Positions 8,562 through 16,728 of a stretch of 64,000 nt of DNA are shown piece by piece. The stretch lies in the NCBI RefSeq assembly GCF_004361695.1, contig NZ_SNVW01000006.1, forward strand, positions 1 to 64,000, written 5' to 3'. The notes beneath the pieces are model-generated. The model saw only the letters and a program-made list of their open reading frames with translations. It searched no databases and had not been told where the DNA came from. Position 1 is the stretch's first letter, and each line of letters starts with the position of its first letter. The DNA comes from Curtobacterium flaccumfaciens. Lineage in GTDB: Bacteria; Actinomycetota; Actinomycetes; Actinomycetales; Microbacteriaceae. The translations under genes and the position numbers were made by a program.

Positions 8562-9122
8562 ATGGACGATGCCCTCCTCGCTCGGCGCGACGAAGAACGC
8601 GCCCTCCTGCTCGCCGTCGCGGTCGGCGACCGACGAGCCTTCGAGCGCCTGTACGTGCGCTTCCGCCCCCTGGTCGAGCGGTACGTCCGGCACCAGCTCG
8701 TCGACCCCTGGCAGGCGGAGGAGGTCGTGCAGGACGTCTTCCTCGAGATCTGGCAGATCGCGGACCGGTTCGACCCGCAGCACGCCGCCATCGCCTGGAT
8801 CCGGACGATCGCCCAGCGTCGCGCGATCGACCGCGTGCGGAAGAGCAGCGCCGACCGTGACCGCGACCTGCGGATCGGCGCGCGGGACCACGAGCCGGTC
8901 GACCACGCCGGCACGGAACGGGCCGAGAGCGTCCTCGAGCGTGCCGAGCTCCACCGGGCGGTCGCCGCACTGCCCGTTCGACAGCGCGAGGCCGTGGCCC
9001 TGCGCTACCTGGTCGGCATGACCGGACCGGAGGTCGCGACGTCGCTCGGTGTGCCGGTCGGCACCGCGAAGACCCGTGCACGGGACGGCGTCACCGCACT
9101 GCGGCGGGTCATGGTCCCGTGA
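8562..9122 (+). CDS. ECF-type RNA polymerase sigma factor
   Basis: The 186-aa protein has sigma region 2 (about 18-90: AFERLYVRFRPLVERYV, AEEVVQDVFLEIWQ, AIAWIRTIAQRRAIDRVR) and region 4 (about 125-180: LPVRQREAVALRYLVGMTGPEVA, then a helix-turn-helix). It should direct polymerase to a small stress or envelope regulon. ATG 8562 is the first start that leaves region 2 intact. No anti-sigma gene is adjacent: the next gene encodes a phosphodiesterase. Control may instead be transcriptional, through the neighbouring TetR protein. Confidence 0.9.
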   Translation: MDDALLARRDEERALLLAVAVGDRRAFERLYVRFRPLVERYVRHQLVDPWQAEEVVQDVFLEIWQIADRFDPQHAAIAWIRTIAQRRAIDRVRKSSADRDRDLRIGARDHEPVDHAGTERAESVLERAELHRAVAALPVRQREAVALRYLVGMTGPEVATSLGVPVGTAKTRARDGVTALRRVMVP

Positions 9123-9147
9123 TGCCGTCGGTCAGTACGGTCGAGGG

Positions 9148-9930
9148 GTGAGCAACGCAGCGCGGCCGATCACCCTCATGACCTACAACATCAAGAACCC
9201 GGACCCCGCGCACGACTGGCCGGCCCGACTGCCGGTGCTGCTCGACATCGTCCGGCGGCACGACCCCGACCTGCTGTGCGTGCAGGAGGCCTTCGACCAC
9301 CAGATGGACGACCTCCGCGCCGGGCTCCCCGACCACGTCGACGTCGGACAGGGACGCGAGGGTGGGACGGCCGGTGAGCACGCCGCGGTGTTCTTCCGTC
9401 GCAGCCGCTTCCGGCCGGCCGACGAGGGCACGTTCTGGCTGTCGGACACCCCTGACGAACCGGTCTCGAACACCTGGGGCAGCGTGTTCCCGCGGGTCGC
9501 GAACCACGCCCGGTTCCTCGACGTCGACGGGCCGGCGTTCACCCTGCTCACCACGCACCTCGACCACGAGGTGGGGCCGCACGGCGACGAGGTCCGCGCC
9601 AAGAGCGCTGCGCTCATCGCCGAGCGGCTGCGCGGCACCGACGGACCGGTGATCGTGGCGGGCGACTGCAACGAGCCGGCCGGGGCGGGTGCGGCGTCGC
9701 GGGTGCTCACGGACGCGGGGTTCGACGACGCCTGGGTCCTCGCGGGGGACCCCGCGGACCGGACCGCGACGTTCAACGACTGGCAGCCGCCGCTGGACTC
9801 GGGGGAGCGGATCGACTGGGTGTTCACGCGGGGGATCGCCGGCGTGGACCGTGTCGTGATCGACCACGATGGACCGGAGACCTGGTTCGCGAGCGACCAC
9901 TTCCCGGTGGTGGCGACGCTGCGGGTCTGA
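9148..9930 (+). CDS. Endonuclease/exonuclease/phosphatase (EEP) family protein
   Basis: The 260-aa protein carries the EEP-fold metal and catalytic motifs in order: MTYNIKN (residues 11-17), DLLCVQEAF (metal-binding Glu), TTHLDHE, VIVAGDCNE (Asp/Asn pair) and the C-terminal SDHFPVV (catalytic His). Members cleave phosphodiester bonds in nucleic acids or lipids. With no signal peptide or membrane segment it should be cytoplasmic. The GTG start at 9148 follows the sigma gene by 25 bp and the two may be co-transcribed. Which ester it cleaves cannot be inferred. Confidence 0.85.
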   Translation: MSNAARPITLMTYNIKNPDPAHDWPARLPVLLDIVRRHDPDLLCVQEAFDHQMDDLRAGLPDHVDVGQGREGGTAGEHAAVFFRRSRFRPADEGTFWLSDTPDEPVSNTWGSVFPRVANHARFLDVDGPAFTLLTTHLDHEVGPHGDEVRAKSAALIAERLRGTDGPVIVAGDCNEPAGAGAASRVLTDAGFDDAWVLAGDPADRTATFNDWQPPLDSGERIDWVFTRGIAGVDRVVIDHDGPETWFASDHFPVVATLRV

Positions 9931-10000
9931 CCGGTCTGCGCAGCCTCCGGCGGGGCCGGGCACGCCGGGGCCTGCGGGGCAGGTCCGGACGGGTCCGGTG

Positions 10001-10849
10001 TCAGCAGGTGCGCTGGGCGTGGACCGGCATCGGCGAGCCGAGCACCGTGACCGTGGTGTCGTCGGTCAGGGCGGAGACGCCGTTCGTGCCGCGCTCGACC
10101 TCGGAGTCGTCGTCCGCGGTCGCACCCGACGCGTGGCCGTCTGCTGCGCCGTCGTCCGTCGCGTGGCCGTCTGCCGCGTCGTCGCCCGCCGCGTGGTCGT
10201 CCGCCGAGCCGTCGGTCCGGGGTTCGTCGGGCGTGTTCCAGCCCGCGCCGAGCAGGAGCTGCCACGCCTTGGTGTCGTCGGACCCGTAGGAGACCCGTTC
10301 GGACTTCGGGGCGTCGGCGATGGCGTCCTCGATGTCGTCTCCGACCTGCACGCCGCCCGGCCCGCTCAGCTCGACGTCGACACCGGAGCGCGTGCGCACG
10401 GCATCGCGGAGGATGCGGATCTCGACGGCGTTGCCGGCCCGGGCGGGCGTCGACAGCGCGGCGACGCGGACCGCTCCGCCCCAGGTGTACGTGGTGCCGG
10501 CCGGGAAGCACGCCCCGCCGTCGCCCTCGGCGGTCTGCGTGCGCGAGGGTGTGCCGAGCAGGCGGTTCAGCAGCGACACCGTGGTGACGGAGTCGCGCAT
10601 CGAGACCTCGGTCACGGTCTTCGAGCCCTTCCGGAACACGAGCGACTCGGCGTCGAGCTCGATGGCGTCGACGCGCTTGAGCTTCGCGGTGCTGACCCGC
10701 ACGGGCTGCTCGTGCGCCGAGACGTCGGCGGGGAGCTCGGCCGCCGCCGCGGACGCTGGACCGGTTCCGGGGGTGCCGCCGACGACGATCGTGCCGGCCA
10801 CGAAGGCCAGCACGGCGGCGCTCGACGCCAGGACGGTCCGGAAGGTCAC
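10001..10849 (-). CDS. Secreted protein of unknown function with Asp/Ala/His-rich repeats
   Basis: The 282-aa product has a signal peptide or N-terminal anchor (about 1-35, ending in an Ala-rich stretch) followed by a beta-rich region (40-200) that I cannot place in a family. Residues 210-239 or so are a low-complexity run of three 10-residue repeats containing DDHA and DGHA, encoded by a 30-bp tandem repeat (10131-10220). Such a tail could bind metal or act as a spacer. A Cys is the final residue. GTG 10849 is preceded by TACCGT at 6 nt, so it is probably leaderless. No functional partner is adjacent. Confidence 0.7.
   Translation of the reverse strand: MTFRTVLASSAAVLAFVAGTIVVGGTPGTGPASAAAAELPADVSAHEQPVRVSTAKLKRVDAIELDAESLVFRKGSKTVTEVSMRDSVTTVSLLNRLLGTPSRTQTAEGDGGACFPAGTTYTWGGAVRVAALSTPARAGNAVEIRILRDAVRTRSGVDVELSGPGGVQVGDDIEDAIADAPKSERVSYGSDDTKAWQLLLGAGWNTPDEPRTDGSADDHAAGDDAADGHATDDGAADGHASGATADDDSEVERGTNGVSALTDDTTVTVLGSPMPVHAQRTC
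10131..10220. repeat. 30-bp in-frame tandem repeat, three copies
   Basis: Units beginning GCGTGGCCGT (10131, 10161) and GCGTGGTCGT (10191) are imperfect 30-bp copies inside the coding sequence of the secreted protein. The unit is a multiple of three, so copy-number change would add or remove 10 residues without a frameshift. Confidence 0.75.
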
Positions 10850-11212
10850 CAGACGACGGTACGACGCTGCGACCGGTTGGACGACGGGTGTTACCGAATC
10901 GGGGCCGGGTCGTCACCGGACCGTGACATTCGCCGGCGGGCCACGCGGACCCGGCCACCCACCGGCGGCGAGGTGTCTGCGGGGCGCGTGGCGTGCCTCC
11001 AGGCCCGGTCCCGCCCGGCGGTCGACGCAAGCCGGTCTGCGCGCCGACGGACGACGCAGGCCCGGTCCCGCCCTGCGGTCGACGCAAGCCGGTCTGCGCG
11101 CCGACGGACGACGCAGGCCCGGTCCCGCCCTGCGGACGACGCAGGCCGGTCCGCGCGCCGGGGGACAGGCTGCTGGACGGCCCGTGGTGACCCCCTGCGT
11201 ACCGTCGGGGAC
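10850..11212. other. Intergenic region containing minisatellite and palindrome half-copy
   Basis: This 363-bp divergent region holds the leaderless promoter of the secreted protein (ACGGTA, 10856-10861, read on the minus strand) and a half-copy of the dispersed palindrome (GCCTCCAGGCC near 10995). It also holds the 57-bp tandem repeat and the SDR promoter TACCGT (11200-11205). I see no gene. Confidence 0.6.
11001..11166. repeat. 57-bp tandem repeat (minisatellite), about 2.9 copies
   Basis: Units start with AGGCCCGGTCCCGCC at 11001, 11058 and 11115, a period of exactly 57 bp. Copies 1 and 2 differ at about one base; copy 3 diverges towards its end. The array abuts a palindrome half-copy (GCCTCCAGGCC) at its left end, so the repeat may have grown from that element. 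It lies 34 bp before the promoter of the following SDR gene. Confidence 0.9.
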
Positions 11213-12124
11213 ATGACGGACCAGCAGATCGACCAGTACGCAATGCAGGACCCGACGAAGATGTACGCCGACAAGAAGCCCGACGAGCAGTACCTCGAGG
11301 GTGCCGGCACCGACGCCGAGATGGCGGAGAACGTCCCCGCCGACCACGGCGAGGACACCTACCGCGGCTCCGGACGACTCGAGGGCCGCAAGGCGCTCGT
11401 CACCGGCGGCGACTCGGGGATCGGCGCCGCCGTGGCCATCGCCTACGCCCGCGAGGGCGCCGACGTCGCCATCTCGTACCTGCCCGAGGAGCAGGAGGAC
11501 GCCGACCGCATCGTCGCGCTCATCGAGGCAGCCGGTCGCAAGGCCGTCGCGCTGCCCGGCGACATCACGTCGCTCGCGGTCTGCGAGCAGATCGTCGCCG
11601 ACACCGTCGCCCAGCTCGGCGGGCTCGACATCCTGGTGAACAACGCCGGCAAGCAGCAGAACGTCTCCTCGATCGAGGACATCTCCGACGAGGAGTTCGA
11701 CGAGACCTTCAAGACGAACGTCTACGCGACGTTCCGGATCACGAAGGCCGCCGTGCCGCACCTCGCGCCCGGCTCCACGATCATCAACACCACGTCGATC
11801 CAGGCGTACGCGCCGTCGCCGCACCTGGTGCACTACGCGGCCACGAAGGCGACCGTGAACAACCTGGCGAAGGGCCTCGCGGCGCAGCTCGCGCCGAAGG
11901 GGATCCGCGTGAACGCCGTCGCACCGGGTCCGATCTGGACGCCGCTGCAGCCGGCCGGCGGTCAGCCGCCGGAGGCCCTGCCGTCCGCGGGCGAGCAGAC
12001 CTACCTGGGCCGCTGGGGCCAGCCCGCCGAGCTCGCGCCGGCCTACGTGTTCCTGGCGAGCGGAGAGTCGTCGTACGTCGTCGGCGAGACGCTGCACGTC
12101 GACGGCGGGATGCCGACGCCGTAG
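11213..12124 (+). CDS. Short-chain dehydrogenase/reductase (YhdF/GSP39-like)
   Basis: The 303-aa SDR has a roughly 50-residue N-terminal extension (YADKKPDEQYLEGAG) typical of the general-stress SDR subgroup. The NAD(P) motif TGGDSGIG is at about 64-71, NNAG at about 143-146, and the catalytic YxxxK (HYAATKATV) near 209. The C-terminus reads HVDGGMP. Relatives are induced by general stress in Bacillus and probably reduce aldehydes or sugars with NADPH. ATG 11213 follows TACCGT by 7 nt, suggesting leaderless mRNA. A second paralogue is encoded at 48948-49838 within the NHEJ locus. Confidence 0.9.
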   Translation: MTDQQIDQYAMQDPTKMYADKKPDEQYLEGAGTDAEMAENVPADHGEDTYRGSGRLEGRKALVTGGDSGIGAAVAIAYAREGADVAISYLPEEQEDADRIVALIEAAGRKAVALPGDITSLAVCEQIVADTVAQLGGLDILVNNAGKQQNVSSIEDISDEEFDETFKTNVYATFRITKAAVPHLAPGSTIINTTSIQAYAPSPHLVHYAATKATVNNLAKGLAAQLAPKGIRVNAVAPGPIWTPLQPAGGQPPEALPSAGEQTYLGRWGQPAELAPAYVFLASGESSYVVGETLHVDGGMPTP

Positions 12125-12144
12125 GGCTCCCCGGACGGGCGTCT

Positions 12145-12184
12145 GACGGGAGGCGCGGTGCCGGTGGGCGCCGCGCCTCCCGTC
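12145..12184. terminator. Palindrome of the dispersed family after SDR gene
   Basis: The arms 12145-12162 and 12167-12184 pair over 18 bp with one T-G wobble around a GGTG loop. The outer 14 bp, GACGGGAGGCGCGG, match the copy at 6193-6236. It sits 20 bp after the SDR stop and faces the convergent permease gene, so it may terminate both. Confidence 0.75.
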
Positions 12185-12236
12185 GTGCGCGTGGCCGGGC
12201 TCGCGGGCCGCGGTCGCGCCGGTGGTCCGAGGCGCG

Positions 12237-14225
12237 TCAGCGGGACGCGCGCGGGGTCCGCAGCAGCAGCCAGATGAAGTACGGCGTCCCCACCACGGCG
12301 GTGAGGATGCCCGCGCCGAGCTGTGCCGGCGCGATCACCGTGCGGCCGAGCAGGTCGCCGAGGCAGACGAGCAGCGCGCCGAGCACCACCGCGACCGGCA
12401 CGACCCGGGCGTGCGCGCGGCCGACCAGCGACCGCGCGAGGTGCGGCGCGACCAGCCCGACGAACCCGATCGTGCCGACCGCGGCGATCGCGGTCGCGGT
12501 CAGCAGCACCGAGAGCGCCAGGAACCCGAGCCGGGTACGGCCGAGCGGGACGCCGAGCAGGCGCGGTGTGTCCTCGTCGAGGGAGACCAGGTCGAGTTCG
12601 CGGGTGCGCGTGGTGACGAGCACGAGCGACACCGCCAGGACGATCGCGACCGGCAGTGAGTCCTGCCAGGTGCGGCCGTACGTGGAGCCCGACAGCCAGG
12701 TCAGCGCCTTGTTCGCGTTGAACGGGTCCGTGACGACGATGAGCAGGCTGATCAGGGCCGTCAGACCCGCCGAGACGCCGACACCGACCAGGACGAGCCG
12801 GTTCTGCCGGAAGCCGCCACGGGCCGCGAAGCCGAACACGACCAGCGCGGCGACCGCTGCGCCGACGAACGCGGCCCCGGCGACGGACCAGCTCGTCGCC
12901 GCCGGGACGAGCGTCACGACGAGCACGGCACCGAGACCGGCACCGCTCGAGACGCCGAGGACCCCGGGGTCGGCGAGCGGGTTGCGCGTCACACCCTGCA
13001 CGAGGGTGCCGGCGAGGGCCAGCGCGGCCCCCGCGAGCAGCGCCGCCGAGACCCGGGGCACGCGGGTGTCGAGGATGAACGAGATCGCCTGGTTCGCCCG
13101 GCCGGTCAGCCAGTTCGTCACGTCACCGAGCAGGAGCTTCGCGTCGCCGAGCAGGACGGAGGCGATCACGACGCCCACGAGCACCGCCACGAGCACCACA
13201 ACGGTGACGGCCACGGTGGTGCGGCCCGGGATCCGGTGCACCTCGAGGGGCGTGGTCTGCCCGGCGTCGCGGGCGCGGACGGCCAGCACCACGAGGAAGA
13301 CCGCACCGAGGACGCTCGTCACGACCCCCGTCGGCACCGAGACGGCCCGATCGCCGGTGACCACGGCGCGGAGCAGCACGTCGGCCGCCAGCACGATGCC
13401 GGCGCCGACGAGCCCGGCGACGAGGAACATCGCCCACGAGCGGTGCAGCGACGGGAAGCGTCGGGCGAGCGGACGGACCAGGGCGGGTGCGCACAGGCCG
13501 ACGAAGCCGATCGGGCCCGCGATGGTGACCGCCGCGGCCGAGAGCAGCACGGCGAGCACGACGGCGACGATCCGGGTGCCGCGGACCGGCACGCCGAGTC
13601 CGCGCGCGGCGTCGTCGCCGAGCGCGAGGACGTCGACGCGGTGCGAGAGCAGGACGAACCCGACGACGCCGACGGCCAGCACGGGGAGCATCGGCACGAC
13701 CGTGGCGAACCCGTTCTGCGCGATGCCGCCCTGGTTCCACGCGTAGAGGCCCTGGGTCTGCTGCGGGAACAGCAGGATGAGCGCCTGGGTGATCGACCCG
13801 AGGCCGAGCGCGAGGGCGGTGCCGGCCAGGACGAGCCGGACCGTGCCGCTGCCGAGCCCGGACAGCGCGAGCACGAGTGCGGCGGCGCCGAGGCCGCCGA
13901 GGAACGCGACGGCACCCTGCGCGACGACCGGCAGACCGACACCCGCGACCGACACGACGCCGAGCGCCAGGTACGCGCCGGCGTTCACGGCGAGGGTGTC
14001 GGGTGCCGCGAGGACGTTCCGGCTGACCGCCTGCATCGCGGCGCCCGCCACCCCGAGCGCGAAGCCGACGAGCAGCCCCGCGGCCGCACGGGGGAACCGC
14101 GACGCGGCGACGACCGACGCGTCGGAGCGGTCCGCCTGCCCGAGCACCGCCTTCCAGACGTCGGCCGCCCCGACGTGCGCGGTGCCCTGCGTCACGTCGA
14201 CCGCCGCGAGCACCGCGACGAGCAC
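12237..14225 (-). CDS. Iron-siderophore ABC transporter permease, fused double FecCD (FhuB-like)
   Basis: The protein is two FecCD permease halves joined head to tail, about 660-690 aa with some 18-20 membrane helices. The coupling motif GFVGL-AP occurs in each half (GPIGFVGLCAPALVRPL and GTIGFVGLVAPHLARSL). It forms the membrane channel for siderophore-bound iron with the lipoprotein and ATPase encoded just upstream. The start is uncertain. The first ordinary start codon in frame is GTG 14225, which would clip helix 1. Similarity to the family and open frame continue back to about 14324, next to the lipoprotein stop, but no ATG, GTG or TTG is there. A rare start codon or a sequence error is possible. 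Confidence 0.9.
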   Translation of the reverse strand: MLVAVLAAVDVTQGTAHVGAADVWKAVLGQADRSDASVVAASRFPRAAAGLLVGFALGVAGAAMQAVSRNVLAAPDTLAVNAGAYLALGVVSVAGVGLPVVAQGAVAFLGGLGAAALVLALSGLGSGTVRLVLAGTALALGLGSITQALILLFPQQTQGLYAWNQGGIAQNGFATVVPMLPVLAVGVVGFVLLSHRVDVLALGDDAARGLGVPVRGTRIVAVVLAVLLSAAAVTIAGPIGFVGLCAPALVRPLARRFPSLHRSWAMFLVAGLVGAGIVLAADVLLRAVVTGDRAVSVPTGVVTSVLGAVFLVVLAVRARDAGQTTPLEVHRIPGRTTVAVTVVVLVAVLVGVVIASVLLGDAKLLLGDVTNWLTGRANQAISFILDTRVPRVSAALLAGAALALAGTLVQGVTRNPLADPGVLGVSSGAGLGAVLVVTLVPAATSWSVAGAAFVGAAVAALVVFGFAARGGFRQNRLVLVGVGVSAGLTALISLLIVVTDPFNANKALTWLSGSTYGRTWQDSLPVAIVLAVSLVLVTTRTRELDLVSLDEDTPRLLGVPLGRTRLGFLALSVLLTATAIAAVGTIGFVGLVAPHLARSLVGRAHARVVPVAVVLGALLVCLGDLLGRTVIAPAQLGAGILTAVVGTPYFIWLLLRTPRASR

Positions 14226-14320
14226 GATGCCGCCGACCAGCAGGGCGACGCCGAGCGCGGGCCGGACGACGATGCTGCGTCGCCCGGCCCGCGCCGGTGC
14301 CGTCGTGGTGTCGATGACCG

Positions 14321-15304
14321 CTACTTCGTGAGCGCGGCGACGGTGGCGTCGATGTACGCCTCCATCGAGCCGGGACCGCCGAACATCCAGATGCCGTCGG
14401 CGAGACGGTGCACGTCGCCGTCCTGCACGAAGGGCAGGCCCTTCCAGACCGCGTTCGAGGCGAGGGTCTTCGCGAACACGTCGTCGCCGTCCACGTCGTT
14501 GCCGATGTACAGGAACTCGGTGTCGTCGGGCAGGCCGGTCAGGCCCTCGACGTCGGTCGAGCCGAGTCCGTAGGCGGCGTCGCCCTTCACGTCGGTCGAC
14601 GCCCACGCGTCCTTCAGGCCGAGTTCCCCGTTGATCGTCCCGATGAGCGACGAACTCGTGTACGGACGGATCGTGACCTGGTTCGACAGCACGTAGGCGT
14701 CGGCGAACGCCACCTCGGTGCCGTCCTTGCCGGCCTTCGCGAGCTGCTCCTTGCCGTCGGCGATCGCGTCCTCGAGGCCGTTCCAGACCGACTTCGCCTT
14801 CGCGGTGGTGCCGGTGGCCTCGGCGATGAGGTCGAGCGTCGCCTTGGTCGTGCCGAGCTGGTCGCTGCCCTTCGCCGAGGAGACGACGATCGTCGGCGCG
14901 ATCTTCCGGAGCTGCGCGACGACGGAGTCCTTCAGGTCGTCGGTGGCCACGATGAGGTCCGGGGCGATCGACGCGATGGTGTCCGTGCTCGGCTCACCGC
15001 GGGTCCCGATGTCCTTCGGCTTGCCCGTCAGCGGCACGGCCGAGTCCCACGCGGAGTAGCCCTTCACGTCGGCGACACCGGCGGGCGAGACACCGAGGGT
15101 CTCGAGGTCCTCGACGACGTTCCACTCGGTGCCGACGACCTTCTTCGCCGGACCGTCGAGCGTGACCTTCGTGCCGGTCGCGTCGGTCACGGTGATGCGC
15201 GACGCCGAGGACGTCTCGTCGGAGGCCGCCTGCGTCGAGCCGCACGCGGTCAGGCCGAGGGCAGCGGTGGCGGCGATGGCGGTGGCGGCGAGGAGTCGTC
15301 TCAT
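14321..15304 (-). CDS. Siderophore ABC transporter substrate-binding lipoprotein
   Basis: The 327-aa lipoprotein has a signal sequence ending in the lipobox LTAC (acylated Cys about residue 21) and a periplasmic-binding-protein fold of the iron-siderophore (FepB/FhuD) class. Typical segments are VVGTEWNVVEDLETLGV, SIAPDLIVATDD and the C-terminal WMFGGPGSMEAYID. It captures ferric siderophore outside the membrane and hands it to the FecCD permease. Its start overlaps the ATPase stop as ATGA (15301-15304), and the permease follows immediately, giving an ATPase-lipoprotein-permease operon under a DtxR-type box. Confidence 0.92.
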   Translation of the reverse strand: MRRLLAATAIAATAALGLTACGSTQAASDETSSASRITVTDATGTKVTLDGPAKKVVGTEWNVVEDLETLGVSPAGVADVKGYSAWDSAVPLTGKPKDIGTRGEPSTDTIASIAPDLIVATDDLKDSVVAQLRKIAPTIVVSSAKGSDQLGTTKATLDLIAEATGTTAKAKSVWNGLEDAIADGKEQLAKAGKDGTEVAFADAYVLSNQVTIRPYTSSSLIGTINGELGLKDAWASTDVKGDAAYGLGSTDVEGLTGLPDDTEFLYIGNDVDGDDVFAKTLASNAVWKGLPFVQDGDVHRLADGIWMFGGPGSMEAYIDATVAALTK

Positions 15305-16206
15305 GAGCTGGCGTGGAGCCTTTCGATGGTGTGGTGCGCGCCGGTGTCGGACGCGGTCCGGGTGTGGTGCCGACCGATCGCGCGGGTGCGCAGCCGGCCG
15401 GTGGAGGGGTCGTGGTCGACGTCGACGCGGATGCCGTAGACGTCGGTGAGGCGGTCCGACTCGAGGACCTCCTCGGGGGAGCCGTCGGCGACGACGACCC
15501 CGGCGCGGAGCAGGACGACGCGGTCGGCGACGGCGGCGGCCTGGTCGAGGTCGTGCAGGACCACGCCGACGGCGATGCCCCGCTCGTCGGCGAGGTCGCG
15601 GACCAGGTCGAGCAGCTCCACCTGGTAGCGGAGGTCGAGGTAGGTGGTCGGCTCGTCGAGCAGCAGGACGCCGGTCTCCTGCGCCAGGCAGCTGGCCAGC
15701 CAGACGCGCTGGAGCTGGCCGCCGGAGAGTTCGTCGGCGGGTCGGTCGGCGAGCGGCGTGAGCCCCGTGACGTCGAGGGCGTGCGCGACGGCAGCGGCGC
15801 CGTCGGGGTCCTGGCCGCCGAAGCGCGAGCGGTACGGGTAGCGACCGAAGGTCACGAGGTCGCGGACGCGCAGCCCGCCGGGGACCGGCCGGCCCTGGGT
15901 GAGCAGGGCGACCTGGCGGGCGAAGGCCTTGGGGGAGAGGGCGAGTCCGTCGAGGTCCGCGCCGGCGTCACCGACGGCGCCTTCTGCGCCGGCGTGGTCG
16001 TCCTCGCCGGCGACGCCCCGCAGGGTCACGTCGCCGGACCGCGGGGCCTGGAGGCGCGCGATGGTCCGCAGGAGCGTGGACTTCCCGGAGCCGTTCGGTC
16101 CGACCAGCGCGGTCACCTTCCCGGCGACGAGCTCCAGGGAGGCAGCGTGCACGACGGGGTCGCCGTGGTACCCCACGGTGACGGAACGCGCATCAAGATC
16201 GACCAC
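15301..16206 (-). CDS. Siderophore ABC transporter ATP-binding protein
   Basis: The 301-aa ATPase has Walker A GPNGSGKST (about 36-44), the ABC signature LSGGQLQRVW, Walker B VLLLDEPTTYLD and the switch His in VVLHDLDQAA, as in FepC/FhuC. An acidic insert of about 22 residues (GEDDHAGAEGAVGDAGADLD) lies between Walker A and the Q-loop and is unusual. The GTG start at 16206 is the only one that keeps the N-terminal strand. TACCCT lies 6 nt upstream, inside the DtxR-type box, so transcription probably starts at the start codon and is blocked by the iron repressor. Confidence 0.92.
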   Translation of the reverse strand: MVDLDARSVTVGYHGDPVVHAASLELVAGKVTALVGPNGSGKSTLLRTIARLQAPRSGDVTLRGVAGEDDHAGAEGAVGDAGADLDGLALSPKAFARQVALLTQGRPVPGGLRVRDLVTFGRYPYRSRFGGQDPDGAAAVAHALDVTGLTPLADRPADELSGGQLQRVWLASCLAQETGVLLLDEPTTYLDLRYQVELLDLVRDLADERGIAVGVVLHDLDQAAAVADRVVLLRAGVVVADGSPEEVLESDRLTDVYGIRVDVDHDPSTGRLRTRAIGRHHTRTASDTGAHHTIERLHASS

Positions 16207-16210
16207 GAGG

Positions 16211-16229
16211 TAAGGGTAGCCTCACCTTT
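16211..16229 (-). promoter_or_regulatory. DtxR/IdeR-type iron box overlapping leaderless promoter
   Basis: TAAGGGTAGCCTCACCTTT matches the IdeR consensus TTAGGTTAGSCTAACCTAA at 14 of 19 positions, including the TAG core. On the minus strand it contains the -10-like TACCCT (16213-16218), 6 nt from the GTG of the ATPase. Iron-loaded repressor would cover the promoter, giving expression of the importer only under iron limitation. Confidence 0.8.
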
Positions 16230-16239
16230 CCTCGAATCC

Positions 16240-16560
16240 CTAACGTGTGACGGTTCCTGCCGCGAGCCGCTCGAGGAGCTCGCGGGCGGAGAGTGCCGCG
16301 GCCAGCTCGACCTCGACCGGGTTGATCCCGACGGCCCGCTCGAACTCGCGCCGACGTGCCTGGTCGGCGATCGGGACCTCGGGGCGCTGCGGCAGCACGG
16401 CGATCGCTCGCGCGGCGGCGTCGAACGCACCGGCCGGCCGGCCGAGCTGCTCCCACATCGTCCGGACGTCGTGCGCGACCTGGTCCGGGTCGCCGCCGAA
16501 CTCGAACCCGGCCGAGGCCATGGTCGCCAGTCCCTGTGCGGTGGGGTCGTTCGGGGTCAT
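16240..16560 (-). CDS. Hypothetical protein, 106 aa
   Basis: A small soluble protein with no family I recognise. It begins MTPNDPTAQGLATMASAGFE, is Ala/Arg/Glu-rich and is probably helical, with no signal or membrane segment. Its stop lies 33 bp before the ATPase start, and the iron box occupies that gap, so it is upstream of rather than part of the iron-regulated unit. Codon use matches the neighbours, supporting a real gene. An unrelated function is as likely as a link to iron. Confidence 0.65.
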   Translation of the reverse strand: MTPNDPTAQGLATMASAGFEFGGDPDQVAHDVRTMWEQLGRPAGAFDAAARAIAVLPQRPEVPIADQARRREFERAVGINPVEVELAAALSARELLERLAAGTVTR

Positions 16561-16728
16561 CCCGGCATCGTCACACGGATCGCCGCGAGTGTCCTGCGAG
16601 ATCCCGCTTGTCCCCCGACATGCCGACACCCGGACCGGGGATGCTGGTGGACCCCGATCTCCACTTGGATGGACGTGCCCCTTCGCGGGGTGACGCGGAC
16701 AGGACGTCCGGGACCGACGGAGGGCACG

